A stretch of 64,000 nt of DNA from Lysobacter sp. CFH 32150 (GCF_022758295.1 NZ_JALDWJ010000011.1:79659-143658), one strand, 5' to 3'; positions 26,556 to 35,212 are shown, numbered from the stretch's first letter. The notes: generated by a model from the sequence alone, not told the origin. A program made the numbers and translations.

Positions 26556-27518
26556 CTACTCGGCCGCACCCTTGGCTTCGGCCGTCCCCAGCACCTCCGG
26601 GTGCCGCATCCGCTGCGGCTTGCCCAGCAACGGATGGATGAACACCGCGGCGAGGATGATCGCCACGCCGAGGTAGAACTGCGGCGTCAGTTCACGCTGT
26701 TCGCCCAGCAGCAGGATCGCCAGCACGATCGCGTACACGGGTTCGAGATTGAGGGCGAGCTGCTGCGCGAATGCGCTCATGTGCCGCAGCGCGAACAGCG
26801 ACAGGGTGAACGGCAGCAGCGTGCAAGCCACGGCGAGCGCGAGCAGCAGCAGGGTGTCGCGCAGGTTGGGTGGTACCAGCAAATCGCCGGCGAAGGCGCC
26901 GCTATCCGACAACACGGGCAACAGCGGCAGCAACGGCGCGAGCACGGTCAGCGTGAGCGCACCGGCGCCGAGTTCCAGCGCGGTCACGGCCAGCGGATCG
27001 CCGTGTTCGACCAGGCGCTTGTTGAGCGAGCCGAAGATCGCCACCAGGAGCGCCGACACCGCCCCCACCGCAATGCCGAGCCGCATGCCCTGCGGCACGC
27101 CGCCGACGACCAGCACCACGCCCGGCAACACCAGCAGTCCCAGGGCGAGTTCGCGTTTGGAGAAACGCGTGTGCGCCAGCCATGGTTCGATCAGGGCGAT
27201 GAACACCGTGCCCAGCGCCATGCAGGTCGCGGCCACCGATGCGTTCGACAACTTGATCGCGCCGTAGAAGGTGAGCCAGTGCAGCGCCACCAGGGCGCCA
27301 ATGCCGGCGTAGGACAGCATCAGTCGCGGTGGCATCGCGCGCAGCCCGCGCCACACGCGCGGCATCAGCGCGAGCAATACGACCACGATCAGCATCCGCC
27401 ACCAAGTCAGTGGCAGCGCCGGCAACGAGATCAGCTTGCCGAGGATGGCGGTGAAACCCCACAACAGCACGCAGAAATGAATCTGCAGGAAGGCCTTGCG
27501 GGTGTCGGTCATCGCCAT
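26556..27518 (-). CDS. EamA/DMT family transporter
   Basis: 320 residues with ten hydrophobic segments in two EamA repeats. The first repeat starts near FLQIHFCVLLWGFTAILGKLISLPALPLTWWRML; conserved ASVAATCMALGTVFIALIEPWL is in the fourth-fifth helix pair. The second contains PFTLSLFALRHMSAFAQQLALNLEPVYAIVLAILLLGEQRELTPQFYLGVAIILAAVFIHPLL, the usual PVxxxxxxxxxLGE block. It transports an unidentified small metabolite across the inner membrane. Start at 27518 (MAMTDTRK) is chosen from family length; 27512 is also possible. Confidence 0.92.
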   Translation of the reverse strand: MAMTDTRKAFLQIHFCVLLWGFTAILGKLISLPALPLTWWRMLIVVVLLALMPRVWRGLRAMPPRLMLSYAGIGALVALHWLTFYGAIKLSNASVAATCMALGTVFIALIEPWLAHTRFSKRELALGLLVLPGVVLVVGGVPQGMRLGIAVGAVSALLVAIFGSLNKRLVEHGDPLAVTALELGAGALTLTVLAPLLPLLPVLSDSGAFAGDLLVPPNLRDTLLLLALAVACTLLPFTLSLFALRHMSAFAQQLALNLEPVYAIVLAILLLGEQRELTPQFYLGVAIILAAVFIHPLLGKPQRMRHPEVLGTAEAKGAAE

Positions 27519-27624
27519 GCGGGCATTATCGCCTTTCAACAGCTGCCTCTCGACGCTCGATGGCCGGCCATGCGCGCGGTGGTCGGGTATGCAAAGCTTA
27601 GGTCGGTGACTACGGGGCCCGGAC

Positions 27625-28293
27625 ATGACCGAAGCGACGAGGATGGGATCGGGCAGCACGCGGTTCGCAATGCTCGTAGCGGCCGTTTCGTTCTCTGCAC
27701 TGGTACTGCAGTACATCCTGCTCATCGGTCTCACGCTCGACACGATCGGGCCGGCGTTCGCGACGGTGAGGTTCTTCAGTTACTTCACCATCCTCAGCAA
27801 CATCCTGGTGACTTGCGTGGCCGGCAGTGCGGCCTTCGGAACGGACGGACGCTGGGTGCGGTGGTTCGCGCGCCCTGGCGTGCGTGGCGGCGTCGCGGTG
27901 TACATCGCGGTGACCGGCGCGGTTTATTTCCTGATCCTGCGCCACCTGTGGCAGCCGCAGGGCGCGCAGTGGTGGGCCGATAGTGGGCTGCACTACGCCA
28001 CACCCGTGCTGTATCTGGCCTGGTGGGTTACCTGCCTGCCGCATGGCCGGTTGGGTTGGGGTGTATTGCCGCTTTGGCTGCAGTTTCCGCTGGGCTACCT
28101 GCTCTGGAGCTTGGCGCGCGGCGCAGTGGTACACGAGTATCCGTATCCGTTCATCGACGTCGACCGGCTCGGGCTGGTCGTGGTGTTGCTGAATTCGGTT
28201 GGTGTGCTGCTGCTGATGGTGGCGGTAAGCGCGTTACTGGTTCTGTTGGATCGTGTGCTGGGGCGATCCCGCGTTGGCAACGCTGCCGCATGA
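27625..28293 (+). CDS. Pr6Pr family membrane protein
   Basis: 222 residues with six hydrophobic spans. FSALVLQYILLI, then AFATVRFFSYFTILSNILVTCVAGSA, and ARGAVVHEYPYPFIDVDRLGLVVVLLNSVGVL carry the Pr6Pr signature (FSYFTIxTNxLV ... YPYPFIDV). This FAR-17a/AIG1-like group is named only for its six predicted transmembrane helices; function is unknown. The start of the TfoX-like gene overlaps its stop by 4 bp. An ATG at 27643 is an alternative start. Confidence 0.92.
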   Translation: MTEATRMGSGSTRFAMLVAAVSFSALVLQYILLIGLTLDTIGPAFATVRFFSYFTILSNILVTCVAGSAAFGTDGRWVRWFARPGVRGGVAVYIAVTGAVYFLILRHLWQPQGAQWWADSGLHYATPVLYLAWWVTCLPHGRLGWGVLPLWLQFPLGYLLWSLARGAVVHEYPYPFIDVDRLGLVVVLLNSVGVLLLMVAVSALLVLLDRVLGRSRVGNAAA

Positions 28294-28679
28294 GCGGGGA
28301 TTTCATCGCCTATCTGCAAGAATTGCTTGCCGACTTCGGGGCGGTGACTGTGCGACGTATGTTCGGCGGCCATGGCCTGTACGTGTCCATCGACGGCAGC
28401 GACGGCGTGTTCTTCGCGCTGGTGCTCGACGATGCGTTGTACCTCAAGGTCGACGCGCAGACGCAGGCGCGGTTCGAGGCTGCCGGCAGTGCGCCATTCG
28501 TTTACACCAAGCAGCGGGAACCGATCACGCTCAGCTACTGGTCGGTGCCGGACGAAGCGATGGATTCGGCACAGGCGATGCGACCGTGGGCGCAACTGGC
28601 GTATGAAGCCGCGTTACGCAAGGCGGCGTCTCCGCCGAAGCGTAAGCCGCGCGCACGCGCGGGCAAGCGCAAACCCTAA
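28290..28679 (+). CDS. TfoX/Sxy N-terminal domain protein
   Basis: 129 residues. The domain reads LQELLADFGAVTVRRMFGGHGLYVSIDGSDGVFFALVLDDALYLKVD, with the family's RxMFGGxGLY motif, then FEAAGSAPFVYTKQREPITLSYWSVP. It ends in a basic tail (SPPKRKPRARAGKRKP). Full Sxy/TfoX proteins also have a C-terminal domain and induce natural competence genes; this protein has only the N-terminal part, as many stand-alone TfoX_N proteins do, so a regulatory role in competence is not implied. It overlaps the Pr6Pr gene by 4 bp and converges on the LysR gene, sharing 4 bp at the stops. Confidence 0.9.
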   Translation: MSGDFIAYLQELLADFGAVTVRRMFGGHGLYVSIDGSDGVFFALVLDDALYLKVDAQTQARFEAAGSAPFVYTKQREPITLSYWSVPDEAMDSAQAMRPWAQLAYEAALRKAASPPKRKPRARAGKRKP

Positions 28680-29560
28680 TCCTGCGGCTGCGCCAACAGC
28701 CAATCGACGAACGCCTGCGCTGCCGGGCGCAGGCGCTTGTGCGAGGGATACACCACGTAATAGTCCCAACGCCCTTCGAGTTCCGGACCTGGCAACCGCA
28801 CCAGGCGGCCGCTGGCGAGATACGGCGCGGCGATGCGTTCGCGCGCGAGCGCCGCGCCGAGCCCGCATGCGGTCGCGTTGAGCGCGTCGGTGTGATCGGT
28901 GAAGCTGTAGCGATCATCGAGCTTGGCGCCGTGCACGCCCGCGGTGCGGAACCAGTCGTGCCAGCCCTGACGCGAGAGATCAGAGATCAGCGGCAGGCGA
29001 GCGATGTCGGCGGCTTCGCGAATGCGGTCGAGCCCGGGATAATTCGGTGCGGCAACCGGAAACATCACTTCCTTCATCAGGTGATGCGCGGTCAGTCCAG
29101 GCCAGTGGCCGGGGCCGTGGCGGATGCCGAGATCCGGGCCGCCGTCGTCGAACCGCGTCAGCGCGATCTCCGTATCGAACCGGAGCCGGATCTTCGGATG
29201 CGCCGCCTGGAAGTGCGGCAGCCGCGGCGTCAGCCAGGCATAGGCGAATGAGTGCAGGGTGGTGACGCGCACGCTGTGATGCTCGTCGCGGGCAGCGCGC
29301 AGGCCTCGCAGGACTCCGTCAAGGTCGGTGAGCGCATCGCCGGCAGCATCGGCCAGCTGTCGGCCTTCCACGGTCAACGCAACCCCGCGTGCGTGGCGCT
29401 GGAACAACACCACGCCGAGGCGCGATTCCAGTTTGCGCACGTGGTGGCTCACGGCGCTGGCGGTGAGGTTCAGTTCCTCCGCGGCGTGGGCGAAATTCTG
29501 GTGGCGGGCGGCGGATTCGAACGCCGCCAACGCCGGCAGCCAGTCGGAACGCAGGGCCAT
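28676..29560 (-). CDS. LysR family transcriptional regulator (GcvA-like)
   Basis: 294 residues from ATG 29560. The helix-turn-helix is at about 8-60: LPALAAFESAARHQNFAHAAEELNLTASAVSHHVRKLESRLGVVLFQR, followed by the LTxxG region ARGVALTVEGRQL. The effector domain (about 90-290) reads SFAYAWLTPRLPHFQAAHPKIRLRFDT and DLGIRHGPG as in the GcvA/AmpR branch. It is a DNA-binding activator or repressor. It diverges from the cupin/MBL operon with 149 bp between the two starts, and these divergent genes are the likely target. AmpR-like regulators control beta-lactamases, but no beta-lactamase gene adjoins it. Confidence 0.92.
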   Translation of the reverse strand: MALRSDWLPALAAFESAARHQNFAHAAEELNLTASAVSHHVRKLESRLGVVLFQRHARGVALTVEGRQLADAAGDALTDLDGVLRGLRAARDEHHSVRVTTLHSFAYAWLTPRLPHFQAAHPKIRLRFDTEIALTRFDDGGPDLGIRHGPGHWPGLTAHHLMKEVMFPVAAPNYPGLDRIREAADIARLPLISDLSRQGWHDWFRTAGVHGAKLDDRYSFTDHTDALNATACGLGAALARERIAAPYLASGRLVRLPGPELEGRWDYYVVYPSHKRLRPAAQAFVDWLLAQPQD

Positions 29561-29709
29561 GTTGAGCCTCAAATATGGTTTGTGTCTGACTGGGAAAGTA
29601 TGCGCTTGTGGGATGTGCATGTGTCAGGACAATGGCCCAGGCAGCAGCCAGATTGTTGCGTGCCCCGGCAGGATGGAGACAGCGCGTGGACCAAGCGGAA
29701 TTTGCGTCA
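29561..29709. promoter_or_regulatory. Divergent promoter region, LysR gene and cupin/MBL operon
   Basis: The 149-bp gap between the LysR start (minus) and the cupin start (plus) must hold both promoters. LysR regulators usually bind a T-N11-A dyad in such a region. It includes the A+T-rich run CTCAAATATGGTTTG close to the LysR start, but I cannot pick one certain operator. The region is the natural binding target of the LysR protein. Confidence 0.45.
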
Positions 29710-30045
29710 ATGAGCGATGCGCATGAGGCGGTATCGATCGACCAGCTGCACGTGGTCGAAATCGGCCCTGGCTGCACGCGTCGCGATCTTCCCGGCCAAC
29801 CCGGCGTACGGATCTGGATTGTCGACATGGAGCCCGGCAGCCAATGGCCGCACGTCGACCATCACGACCGCGGCGAGGCGTATTACGTGCTTGCCGGCGA
29901 AGTGATCGAAGGTGAAGCACGCTACCGCGCCGGTACCTATGTCTCGTTCGCTCTGGATAGCAGCCATCAGCCGCGCACCGAAACCGGCGTGCGTCTGATC
30001 GGAATCAACCCGGTTGCGGAAACGGTCGGCGTGAGGGCGCCATGA
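29710..30045 (+). CDS. Cupin-like protein
   Basis: 111 residues from the ATG at 29710. A small cupin barrel: motif 1 WPHVDHHDRGEAYYVLAGEVIEGEARYRAGTYVSF (H-x-H...E pattern plus the G-x-G turn), motif 2 SSHQPRTETGVRLIGIN. A metal site is possible through His, His and Glu. Cytosolic. Its stop overlaps the start of the Tat-exported MBL-fold gene by 4 bp, so the two are coupled, and both diverge from the LysR gene. Substrate unknown; the earlier frame start at 29608 lies over the divergent promoter and is rejected. Confidence 0.85.
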   Translation: MSDAHEAVSIDQLHVVEIGPGCTRRDLPGQPGVRIWIVDMEPGSQWPHVDHHDRGEAYYVLAGEVIEGEARYRAGTYVSFALDSSHQPRTETGVRLIGINPVAETVGVRAP

Positions 30046-30899
30046 CGTCTCTGCACCGTCGCGACTTTCTCGTCGCTGCCGCGTCGCTCGCGGCGGGATC
30101 GCTGCTTGCCACACCGAGTGTCGCCCGCGCGGCAGAAGCACTGGCTGCGCCGACCCTGCGTGCGCAGCGCCTCGCCTGGGCCGGCGTGCGGCTGCAGCTC
30201 GGCAAGGACAACCTGTTCCTCGACCCGCTCATCAATCCCGATGTATGGGGAACGGCGCTCAAGGACAGCTTCATACCCGTCGATGTCACCGATGGTGCAC
30301 GCTATGTGCTGATCACCCACCGGCATCCCGACCATTTCGATCCACTCGCGGCGCGCCGCATCGTCGGCGACACCGGCATCGTGGTCTGCACGCCCGACAA
30401 CGCCGCCGCAGTCGCGGCCGCCGGGTTCAAGGTCCGCACCGCATCGCTGTACGAACCGGTGCTGCTCAACGATTTCACCGCGACCGCCGTCCCTGCTTCC
30501 GATGGTTACGGCGATCCGCAGGTGTCATGGATCGTCACGGCTGGCGGGCGGCGGATCATCCACTGCGGCGATACGTTGTGGCACGGCGCCTGGTGGCATA
30601 TCGGTCGCCAGTTCGGGCCGTTCGATGCGGCGTTCCTGCCGATCAATGGCGCGCGCTTCGCGTGGCGCAAACCCGTCAGTGATGTGCCGGCAGTGCTGAC
30701 GCCGGAGCAGGCGGTCGCCGCTGCGCAGGTTATGGGTGCGCGGCTGATCGTGCCGATCCATTACGGCGTCACCGGCGCGGAAGGCTACAGCGAGATGCCG
30801 CACCCGGAAGCGGATTTGCTGGCCGCGGCGCGCAAGCGCACACAAGACATCGAAATCGTCCGCCCCGGCGATTGGTTGACCTGGAAACCGCGGACCTGA
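30042..30899 (+). CDS. Tat-exported MBL-fold metallohydrolase
   Basis: 285 residues. A twin-arginine signal (LHRRDFLVAAASLAAGSLLATPSVARAA) occupies the first 31. The metallo-beta-lactamase core carries LITHRHPDHFD, the HxHxDH motif, HCGDTLWHGAW (the Asp of the bridging site) and IPIHYG (the last His). This is the UlaG/YtkL-like branch, not a true beta-lactamase. It should hydrolyse an ester, lactone or phosphodiester in the periplasm. It is coupled by a 4-bp overlap to the preceding cupin gene and diverges from the LysR gene. Confidence 0.92.
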   Translation: MTSLHRRDFLVAAASLAAGSLLATPSVARAAEALAAPTLRAQRLAWAGVRLQLGKDNLFLDPLINPDVWGTALKDSFIPVDVTDGARYVLITHRHPDHFDPLAARRIVGDTGIVVCTPDNAAAVAAAGFKVRTASLYEPVLLNDFTATAVPASDGYGDPQVSWIVTAGGRRIIHCGDTLWHGAWWHIGRQFGPFDAAFLPINGARFAWRKPVSDVPAVLTPEQAVAAAQVMGARLIVPIHYGVTGAEGYSEMPHPEADLLAAARKRTQDIEIVRPGDWLTWKPRT

Positions 30900-30963
30900 G
30901 CCTGCTCCTGAGAGCAGGGCCCAGCCCGTGTTCAAAAATCCCCCAATGAGATCGAATAATCCA

Positions 30964-31863
30964 ATGTCCTCCACCGAATCCATTGCTTTACCGTTACCCG
31001 CCTCGCGCGATAACGCCTGGTTGACCCCGCTCGAACTCGGGCTGCTTGGTGCGATCTGGGGCGCCTCGTTCTTGTTCATGCGCGTCGCCGCCAATGATTT
31101 CGGCGCGATCCCACTGGTCGAGGTGCGCCTCGCACTGGGATCGCTGGTGCTGCTGCCGTTCCTGTGGCACTCGCGGGCGTCGTTCCCGTTGAAGTTGTGG
31201 CCGAAGCTGGCGTTGATCGGTGCGATCAACTCGGCATTGCCGTTCATGTTGTTCGCCTGGGCCGCACAACGTGCGCCGGCGGGCATCGGTGCGATCGCGA
31301 ACGCGATGACCGTGTTGTTCACCGCATTGGTCGGCTTCCTGTTCTTCGGCGAGAAGATCGGCAGCAGGCGCGCCATTGCGTTGTTCGTAGGCTTCGCCGG
31401 CGTGGTGGTGCTGGCCAGCGGCAAGATCGCCGGCTTCAGCATCGGCTGGGCGGTGGTGGCGGGCGCCACCGCGTCGTTCCTATACGGCATTGGCATCAAC
31501 CTGGTGCGCCGGCATCTGACCGGGTTGCCGCCGGCGGCGGTCGCATCCGCCACGCTCGGTATGGCGTCGTTGCTGACGCTGCCATTCGCACTAGCAAGCT
31601 GGCCTTCGACAGCGATTCCAATGAAGTCATGGTTGTCCGCAGTAACGCTCGGGGTGCTCTGCACCGGCGTGGCGTTCGTCATGTACTACCGCCTGATCGC
31701 GCGCATCGGCGCCAGCCGCGCGTCGACCGTGACCTACCTGATCCCGCTGTTCGGCGTGGCCTGGGCCTGGTTGCTGCTCGATGAGCCGGTGACGCTGACC
31801 ATGGGTGTCGCCGGTGCGTTGATCCTCGGCAGCGTGGCGATCAGCCAGCGCGCAGCGAAGTGA
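30964..31863 (+). CDS. EamA/DMT family transporter
   Basis: 299 residues with ten hydrophobic segments. LGLLGAIWGASFLFMRVAANDFGAIPLVEVRL is the classic first EamA helix; PFMLFAWAAQRAPAGIGAIANAMTVLFTALVGFLFFGEKIG contains the conserved end of repeat one. In repeat two, GASRASTVTYLIPLFGVAWAWLLLDEP is the matching YLIPxxxxxxxxxLDE block. It moves a small metabolite across the inner membrane; no substrate is evident. The start at MSSTESIA (30964) is most conserved-looking; a GTG at 30928 and ATG at 30946 are alternatives. It may be co-transcribed with the small protein downstream. Confidence 0.9.
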   Translation: MSSTESIALPLPASRDNAWLTPLELGLLGAIWGASFLFMRVAANDFGAIPLVEVRLALGSLVLLPFLWHSRASFPLKLWPKLALIGAINSALPFMLFAWAAQRAPAGIGAIANAMTVLFTALVGFLFFGEKIGSRRAIALFVGFAGVVVLASGKIAGFSIGWAVVAGATASFLYGIGINLVRRHLTGLPPAAVASATLGMASLLTLPFALASWPSTAIPMKSWLSAVTLGVLCTGVAFVMYYRLIARIGASRASTVTYLIPLFGVAWAWLLLDEPVTLTMGVAGALILGSVAISQRAAK

Positions 31864-31868
31864 CTGCC

Positions 31869-32126
31869 ATGGTCGAGAGCACACTGGTTGAGGGCACACC
31901 GGTCGAGAGCGCGCTGGTCGAAAGACGCGCGGTGTTCGATTTCGAAATCGAGTTCAGCAACGGCGGCGGGCTGCAAGGCCAGGACTTTCGCCTCGACATC
32001 GAAGGGGACGACATCGCCGATGACGCGCTGGCGGACTACATCGTCGCCGACCTGCGCCTGCTGATGGTCGAGCGCGTGCGGATTCTTCGCAAAAGGATCA
32101 TCGCTGAAAAGCACAAGCGATCATGA
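31869..32126 (+). CDS. Small acidic protein of unknown function
   Basis: 85 residues from the ATG at 31869, or 88 from a GTG at 31860 that overlaps the transporter stop in the GTGA pattern. The N-terminus holds a short repeated pattern (VESTLVEG, then VESALVER). The core (RRAVFDFEIEFSNGGGLQGQDFRLDIEGDDIADDALADYIVADLRLLMV) is well conserved-looking in style, with alternating hydrophobic strands and an amphipathic helix, and it ends in a basic stretch (RVRILRKRIIAEKHKRS). I have not assigned a family. A palindrome covers its 3' end. Confidence 0.7.
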   Translation: MVESTLVEGTPVESALVERRAVFDFEIEFSNGGGLQGQDFRLDIEGDDIADDALADYIVADLRLLMVERVRILRKRIIAEKHKRS

Positions 32127-32135
32127 TCGCTTGTG
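32112..32135 (-). terminator. Perfect 24-bp palindrome, probable minus-strand terminator
   Basis: A fully complementary sequence, each half starting CACAAGCGATCA. It covers the stop codon of the small acidic gene (TGA at 32124-32126). Read on the minus strand it is followed by CTTTTC, so it can terminate the DUF72 gene, whose stop is at 32165 on that strand. Read on the plus strand it has no T-run. Confidence 0.6.
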
Positions 32136-32164
32136 TCATGCAGGGATCACGGCAGCCCGTATCT

Positions 32165-33001
32165 TCACTTTGGCCAGTCAGTCAGCTTGTTCAATAACGC
32201 CATGGCCGCGGCCGGATTGCGTTCCTTGGCGGCGCTGATGAAGTACACGAACACATCGCGTTTCACCTTCGCCGCGGGCTTGCCGGTTTCGATCCGTGGC
32301 AGGTCCGCCGGCTCATCACCGCCAGCCCATTGCTGCGCACGTTCGGCCCAGCGCTGCAGTTCGGCATCGGGATAGCCCGTGGCGACCTCGCTGCGCGAAC
32401 GCATCAGGCGCGTGTAGACGAAATCGGCGGTGACATCCGCGAAGGACGGATATTCATCCGAGTCGGTGAACACCGTCGCCATGCCGTGGCGACGGGCGAG
32501 GGCGAGGTAGTCGGCATCGATGAAGCCGGGATCGCGCACATCGAGGACGTGGCGCAGGCGGCGGCCGTCGATCTCGCCTGGCAATAGCCCGACGAAGGCG
32601 GTGAAATCGTCGTGGTCGATGCGCTGGCCTTTGTCGAACTGCCACACGATCGGGCCGAGTTTGTCGCCGAGCTCGACGATCCCGCCGAGGAAGTCATCGA
32701 CCTGGCCGCCTACCTTCGCGAGCACGCGCGCCTGCATGATCCGCATCGGCGCCTTGGCCGAGAACATGAACCCGTCCGGGGCCTCGTCGCGCCATTTTGC
32801 GTAAGTTGCTGGCTTCTGCGCGCCGTAGTACGTGCCGTTGATCTCGATGGCACTGACGTGGCGGCTGGCGTATTCCAGTTCGCGCCGCTGCACCAGCCCA
32901 GCCGGATAGAAATTCTTGCGCCACGGCGCATACGTCCAGCCGCCTATGCCGACGCGGATGCCGTCGATCGCTGACGGCGGGTTGGCGAAGAGGTCGCTCA
33001 T
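32165..33001 (-). CDS. DUF72 (YecE-like) protein
   Basis: 278 residues from ATG 33001 (MSDLFANPPSAIDGIRVGIGGWTYAPWRKNFYPAGLVQ). The family hallmarks RVGIGGWTYAPWRKNFYPAGL and YASRHVSAIEINGTYYG are near the start, and VFVYFISAAKERNPAAAMALLNKL closes the barrel. DUF72 is a TIM barrel of unknown reaction, found in bacteria and archaea. The longer frame is rejected because it runs over the neighbour's coding region. Its start overlaps the stop of the VOC-family gene by 4 bp, so the two are one operon. A palindrome-type terminator follows at 32112. Confidence 0.92.
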   Translation of the reverse strand: MSDLFANPPSAIDGIRVGIGGWTYAPWRKNFYPAGLVQRRELEYASRHVSAIEINGTYYGAQKPATYAKWRDEAPDGFMFSAKAPMRIMQARVLAKVGGQVDDFLGGIVELGDKLGPIVWQFDKGQRIDHDDFTAFVGLLPGEIDGRRLRHVLDVRDPGFIDADYLALARRHGMATVFTDSDEYPSFADVTADFVYTRLMRSRSEVATGYPDAELQRWAERAQQWAGGDEPADLPRIETGKPAAKVKRDVFVYFISAAKERNPAAAMALLNKLTDWPK

Positions 33002-33414
33002 GGCTGCCACGGATCGTAGCTGCCGAACCACCACAGGTGGCCTTTGAGGTCGCGGCACGCATAGCCACGGCCACCGTAATCCTGGTCGGCGATGTCGATG
33101 GTGATCTCGGCTCCCGCAGCCTTGGCCCGTGCGTAATGCGCATCGACGTCGGCAACGATCACGCAGCAGGATTGTGTTTCGCGGCCGCCGATCTCGTCGG
33201 GCTGCACGATGTGCTTGCCCCACTCACTGATGGCATCCGCCGAGCCCAGCATGATCATCCCGCTGCCGTAGGTGAGCTGCGCATGGTGGACGATGTCGGC
33301 TTCGGCGTAGACCGCATGGCGCACGAAACCGAAGGCATCGCATAGCCAGTCGATGGCGACATGTGCCTCGCGGTAGCGCAGGCAGGGGATGATGGTGGCG
33401 TTGCTTGCGGGCAT
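32998..33414 (-). CDS. VOC family protein (glyoxalase/bleomycin-resistance type)
   Basis: 138 residues. One VOC repeat pair with the PhnB-like opening (TIIPCLRYREAHVAIDWLCDAFGFVRH), the HAQLTYGSGMIMLGSAD strand, and a last section VADVDAHYARAKAAGAEITIDIADQDYGGRGYACRDLKGHLWWFGSYDPW, the typical E/G-rich metal edge. The protein is a cytosolic dioxygenase-like or antibiotic-binding-like fold of unknown ligand. The stop overlaps the start of the DUF72 gene by 4 bp, so both are translated in coupled fashion. Confidence 0.9.
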   Translation of the reverse strand: MPASNATIIPCLRYREAHVAIDWLCDAFGFVRHAVYAEADIVHHAQLTYGSGMIMLGSADAISEWGKHIVQPDEIGGRETQSCCVIVADVDAHYARAKAAGAEITIDIADQDYGGRGYACRDLKGHLWWFGSYDPWQP

Positions 33415-33533
33415 GGCCGTGCTCCGTGGGGGACGCCGAGCCTACACCTTGGCGCATCGCGTGGGCATGACCATCGGCCATCGACCTGCGCGACGGCCCC
33501 CGCGATACTGCGCCGAACTCCAAGGGGGCACCC

Positions 33534-35153
33534 ATGTCCAGATTGTTGCCGTCGATCCTGCTCGCTGCTGTCGCGAGCTGCTGCTTCGCTTCCCCAATCG
33601 AAGCCGAGGCAGATGCGCCCGTCGCAACGCCGGCGCAACTCGCCGACTTCGATGCCTATGTCGAAGGCGTACGCAAGCAGTTCGACGTGCCCGGGATCGC
33701 CGTGGCGATCGTCAAGGATGGACAGATCGTGCTCGAGCGCGGCTACGGCGTGCGCGAGATCGGCAAGCCGGCGCCGGTCGATGCCCATACCCTGTTCGCC
33801 ATCGCCTCCAACACCAAGGCGTTCACGTCGGCATCGCTGTCGATGCTGGCGGATGAAGGCAAGCTCAGCCTCGACGATCGCGTGATCGATCATCTGCCGT
33901 GGTTCCGCATGGCCGATGCATACGTTACCCATGAGATGCGCATCCGCGACCTGCTGGTGCATCGCAGCGGTCTCGGGCTCGGCGCCGGCGACCTGCTGTT
34001 CTGGCCGGGCACCGACTACAGCACCGCGGAGGTCGCGCGGCGCCTGCGCGACGTGCCGCTCACGGGCAATTTCCGCAGCCAGTACGCGTACGACAACATC
34101 CTCTACGGCGTGGCGCAGCTGGTGATCGAGAAAGCCAGTGGCCAGACTTATGAACAATTCCTGCGGACGCGGATCTTTTCGCCGCTGGGCATGGATACGA
34201 CCCGCTTCAACAGCGATGCATTGAAGCCCGGCGACAACGTCGCCACCGGCCACGCCAAGGCCGATTTCAAGGACCTGCAGCCTGCACCCAGGATGTCATG
34301 GAACAACGTCTCCGGCGCCGGTGGCATCTACTCCAGCGCGCACGACATGACGCAGTGGATGCGCATGCAACTCGCCGGCGGCACGTACACCGACAGGCAC
34401 GGCAAGGAGCAACGCTTGTTCAGCGCCAAGCGGCAACAGGCGATGTGGTCGGTGGTAACGCCGATGACGATCAGCGAACCGTCAGTACCGGAGTTGGTGC
34501 CGGCGAAGCCAAATTTCCTTGGTTATGGCGAAGGCTGGCAGTTGTCCGATTACCGCGGCCGCAAGCTGGTCTGGCACACCGGTGGCTGGCCGGGCATGGT
34601 CTCGCGGCTGACCCTGGTGCCGGAGTACAAGCTCGGCGTGATCGTACTGACGAGCCAGGAAGTCGGTGCGGCATTCAATGCCGTGACGATGCGTGCCCTC
34701 GACGCCTTCCTCGATGCGCCGAAGACCGATTGGACGGCTGCCTACGCGGCGGCAGTGGCGAAAGCGCAAAGCAAGGCCGATGACAGTTGGCAGAAGCACG
34801 TCAAGGCACGCACTGCGGATTCGCAGCCGTCGTTGCCGCTCGCGCAGTACGCCGGCACCTATCGCGATCCGTGGTACGGCGACATCACGATCAAGCAGGA
34901 AGGCGGCAAGCTGGTGATGCGTTTCAGCCACACCGCAGAGCTGGTTGGCGAACTCGAGCACTGGCAGCACGACGTGTTCATCGTGCGCTGGCGGGAGCGC
35001 TGGCTCAATGCCGATGCCTTCGTGTCGTTCGCGCTGACTCCGGATGGCGCGGTCCGCGAGGCGCGGATGGAGGCGATCTCGCCGCTGACCGATTTCAGTT
35101 TCGATTTCCACGACCTGAAGCTGGCGCCGGTGAAGGCCGGTACGGCGAAATGA
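33534..35153 (+). CDS. Secreted serine hydrolase of the class C beta-lactamase family
   Basis: 539 residues with a signal peptide of about 20 residues (MSRLLPSILLAAVASCCFAS). The beta-lactamase/transpeptidase fold covers about 40-400. The SxxK nucleophile motif is SNTK at 92-95, the YxN motif appears as YDN in QYAYDNILYG, and the third motif is HTGG in LVWHTGGWPG. A C-terminal DUF3471-type domain (about 440-530) carries YAGTYRDPWYGDITIKQEGGKLVMRF. Such proteins include D-aminopeptidases, esterases and PBP4-like enzymes; true cephalosporinase activity is not implied. It is likely periplasmic. It stands alone, 119 bp after the divergent VOC gene. Confidence 0.92.
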   Translation: MSRLLPSILLAAVASCCFASPIEAEADAPVATPAQLADFDAYVEGVRKQFDVPGIAVAIVKDGQIVLERGYGVREIGKPAPVDAHTLFAIASNTKAFTSASLSMLADEGKLSLDDRVIDHLPWFRMADAYVTHEMRIRDLLVHRSGLGLGAGDLLFWPGTDYSTAEVARRLRDVPLTGNFRSQYAYDNILYGVAQLVIEKASGQTYEQFLRTRIFSPLGMDTTRFNSDALKPGDNVATGHAKADFKDLQPAPRMSWNNVSGAGGIYSSAHDMTQWMRMQLAGGTYTDRHGKEQRLFSAKRQQAMWSVVTPMTISEPSVPELVPAKPNFLGYGEGWQLSDYRGRKLVWHTGGWPGMVSRLTLVPEYKLGVIVLTSQEVGAAFNAVTMRALDAFLDAPKTDWTAAYAAAVAKAQSKADDSWQKHVKARTADSQPSLPLAQYAGTYRDPWYGDITIKQEGGKLVMRFSHTAELVGELEHWQHDVFIVRWRERWLNADAFVSFALTPDGAVREARMEAISPLTDFSFDFHDLKLAPVKAGTAK

Positions 35154-35212
35154 TCCTCGCCTGATCTCGATCCGATCGCCGCGGCCATGCGCCGCGGCGA
35201 TCCTCGGGTCGT

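Noticed and set aside
28290..28679. TfoX-like gene as a competence regulator
   Set aside because: Only the N-terminal domain is present, and no competence genes are nearby; the name would overstate the role.
30042..30899. Second metallo-beta-lactamase involved in drug resistance
   Set aside because: It belongs to the UlaG/YtkL-like branch with a Tat signal and lacks the B1, B2 and B3 loops; antibiotic hydrolysis is not supported.
30900..30920. Hairpin CCTGCTC-CTGA-GAGCAGG as a terminator of the MBL gene
   Set aside because: No T-run follows and the transporter gene lies close in the same direction; too weak to list.
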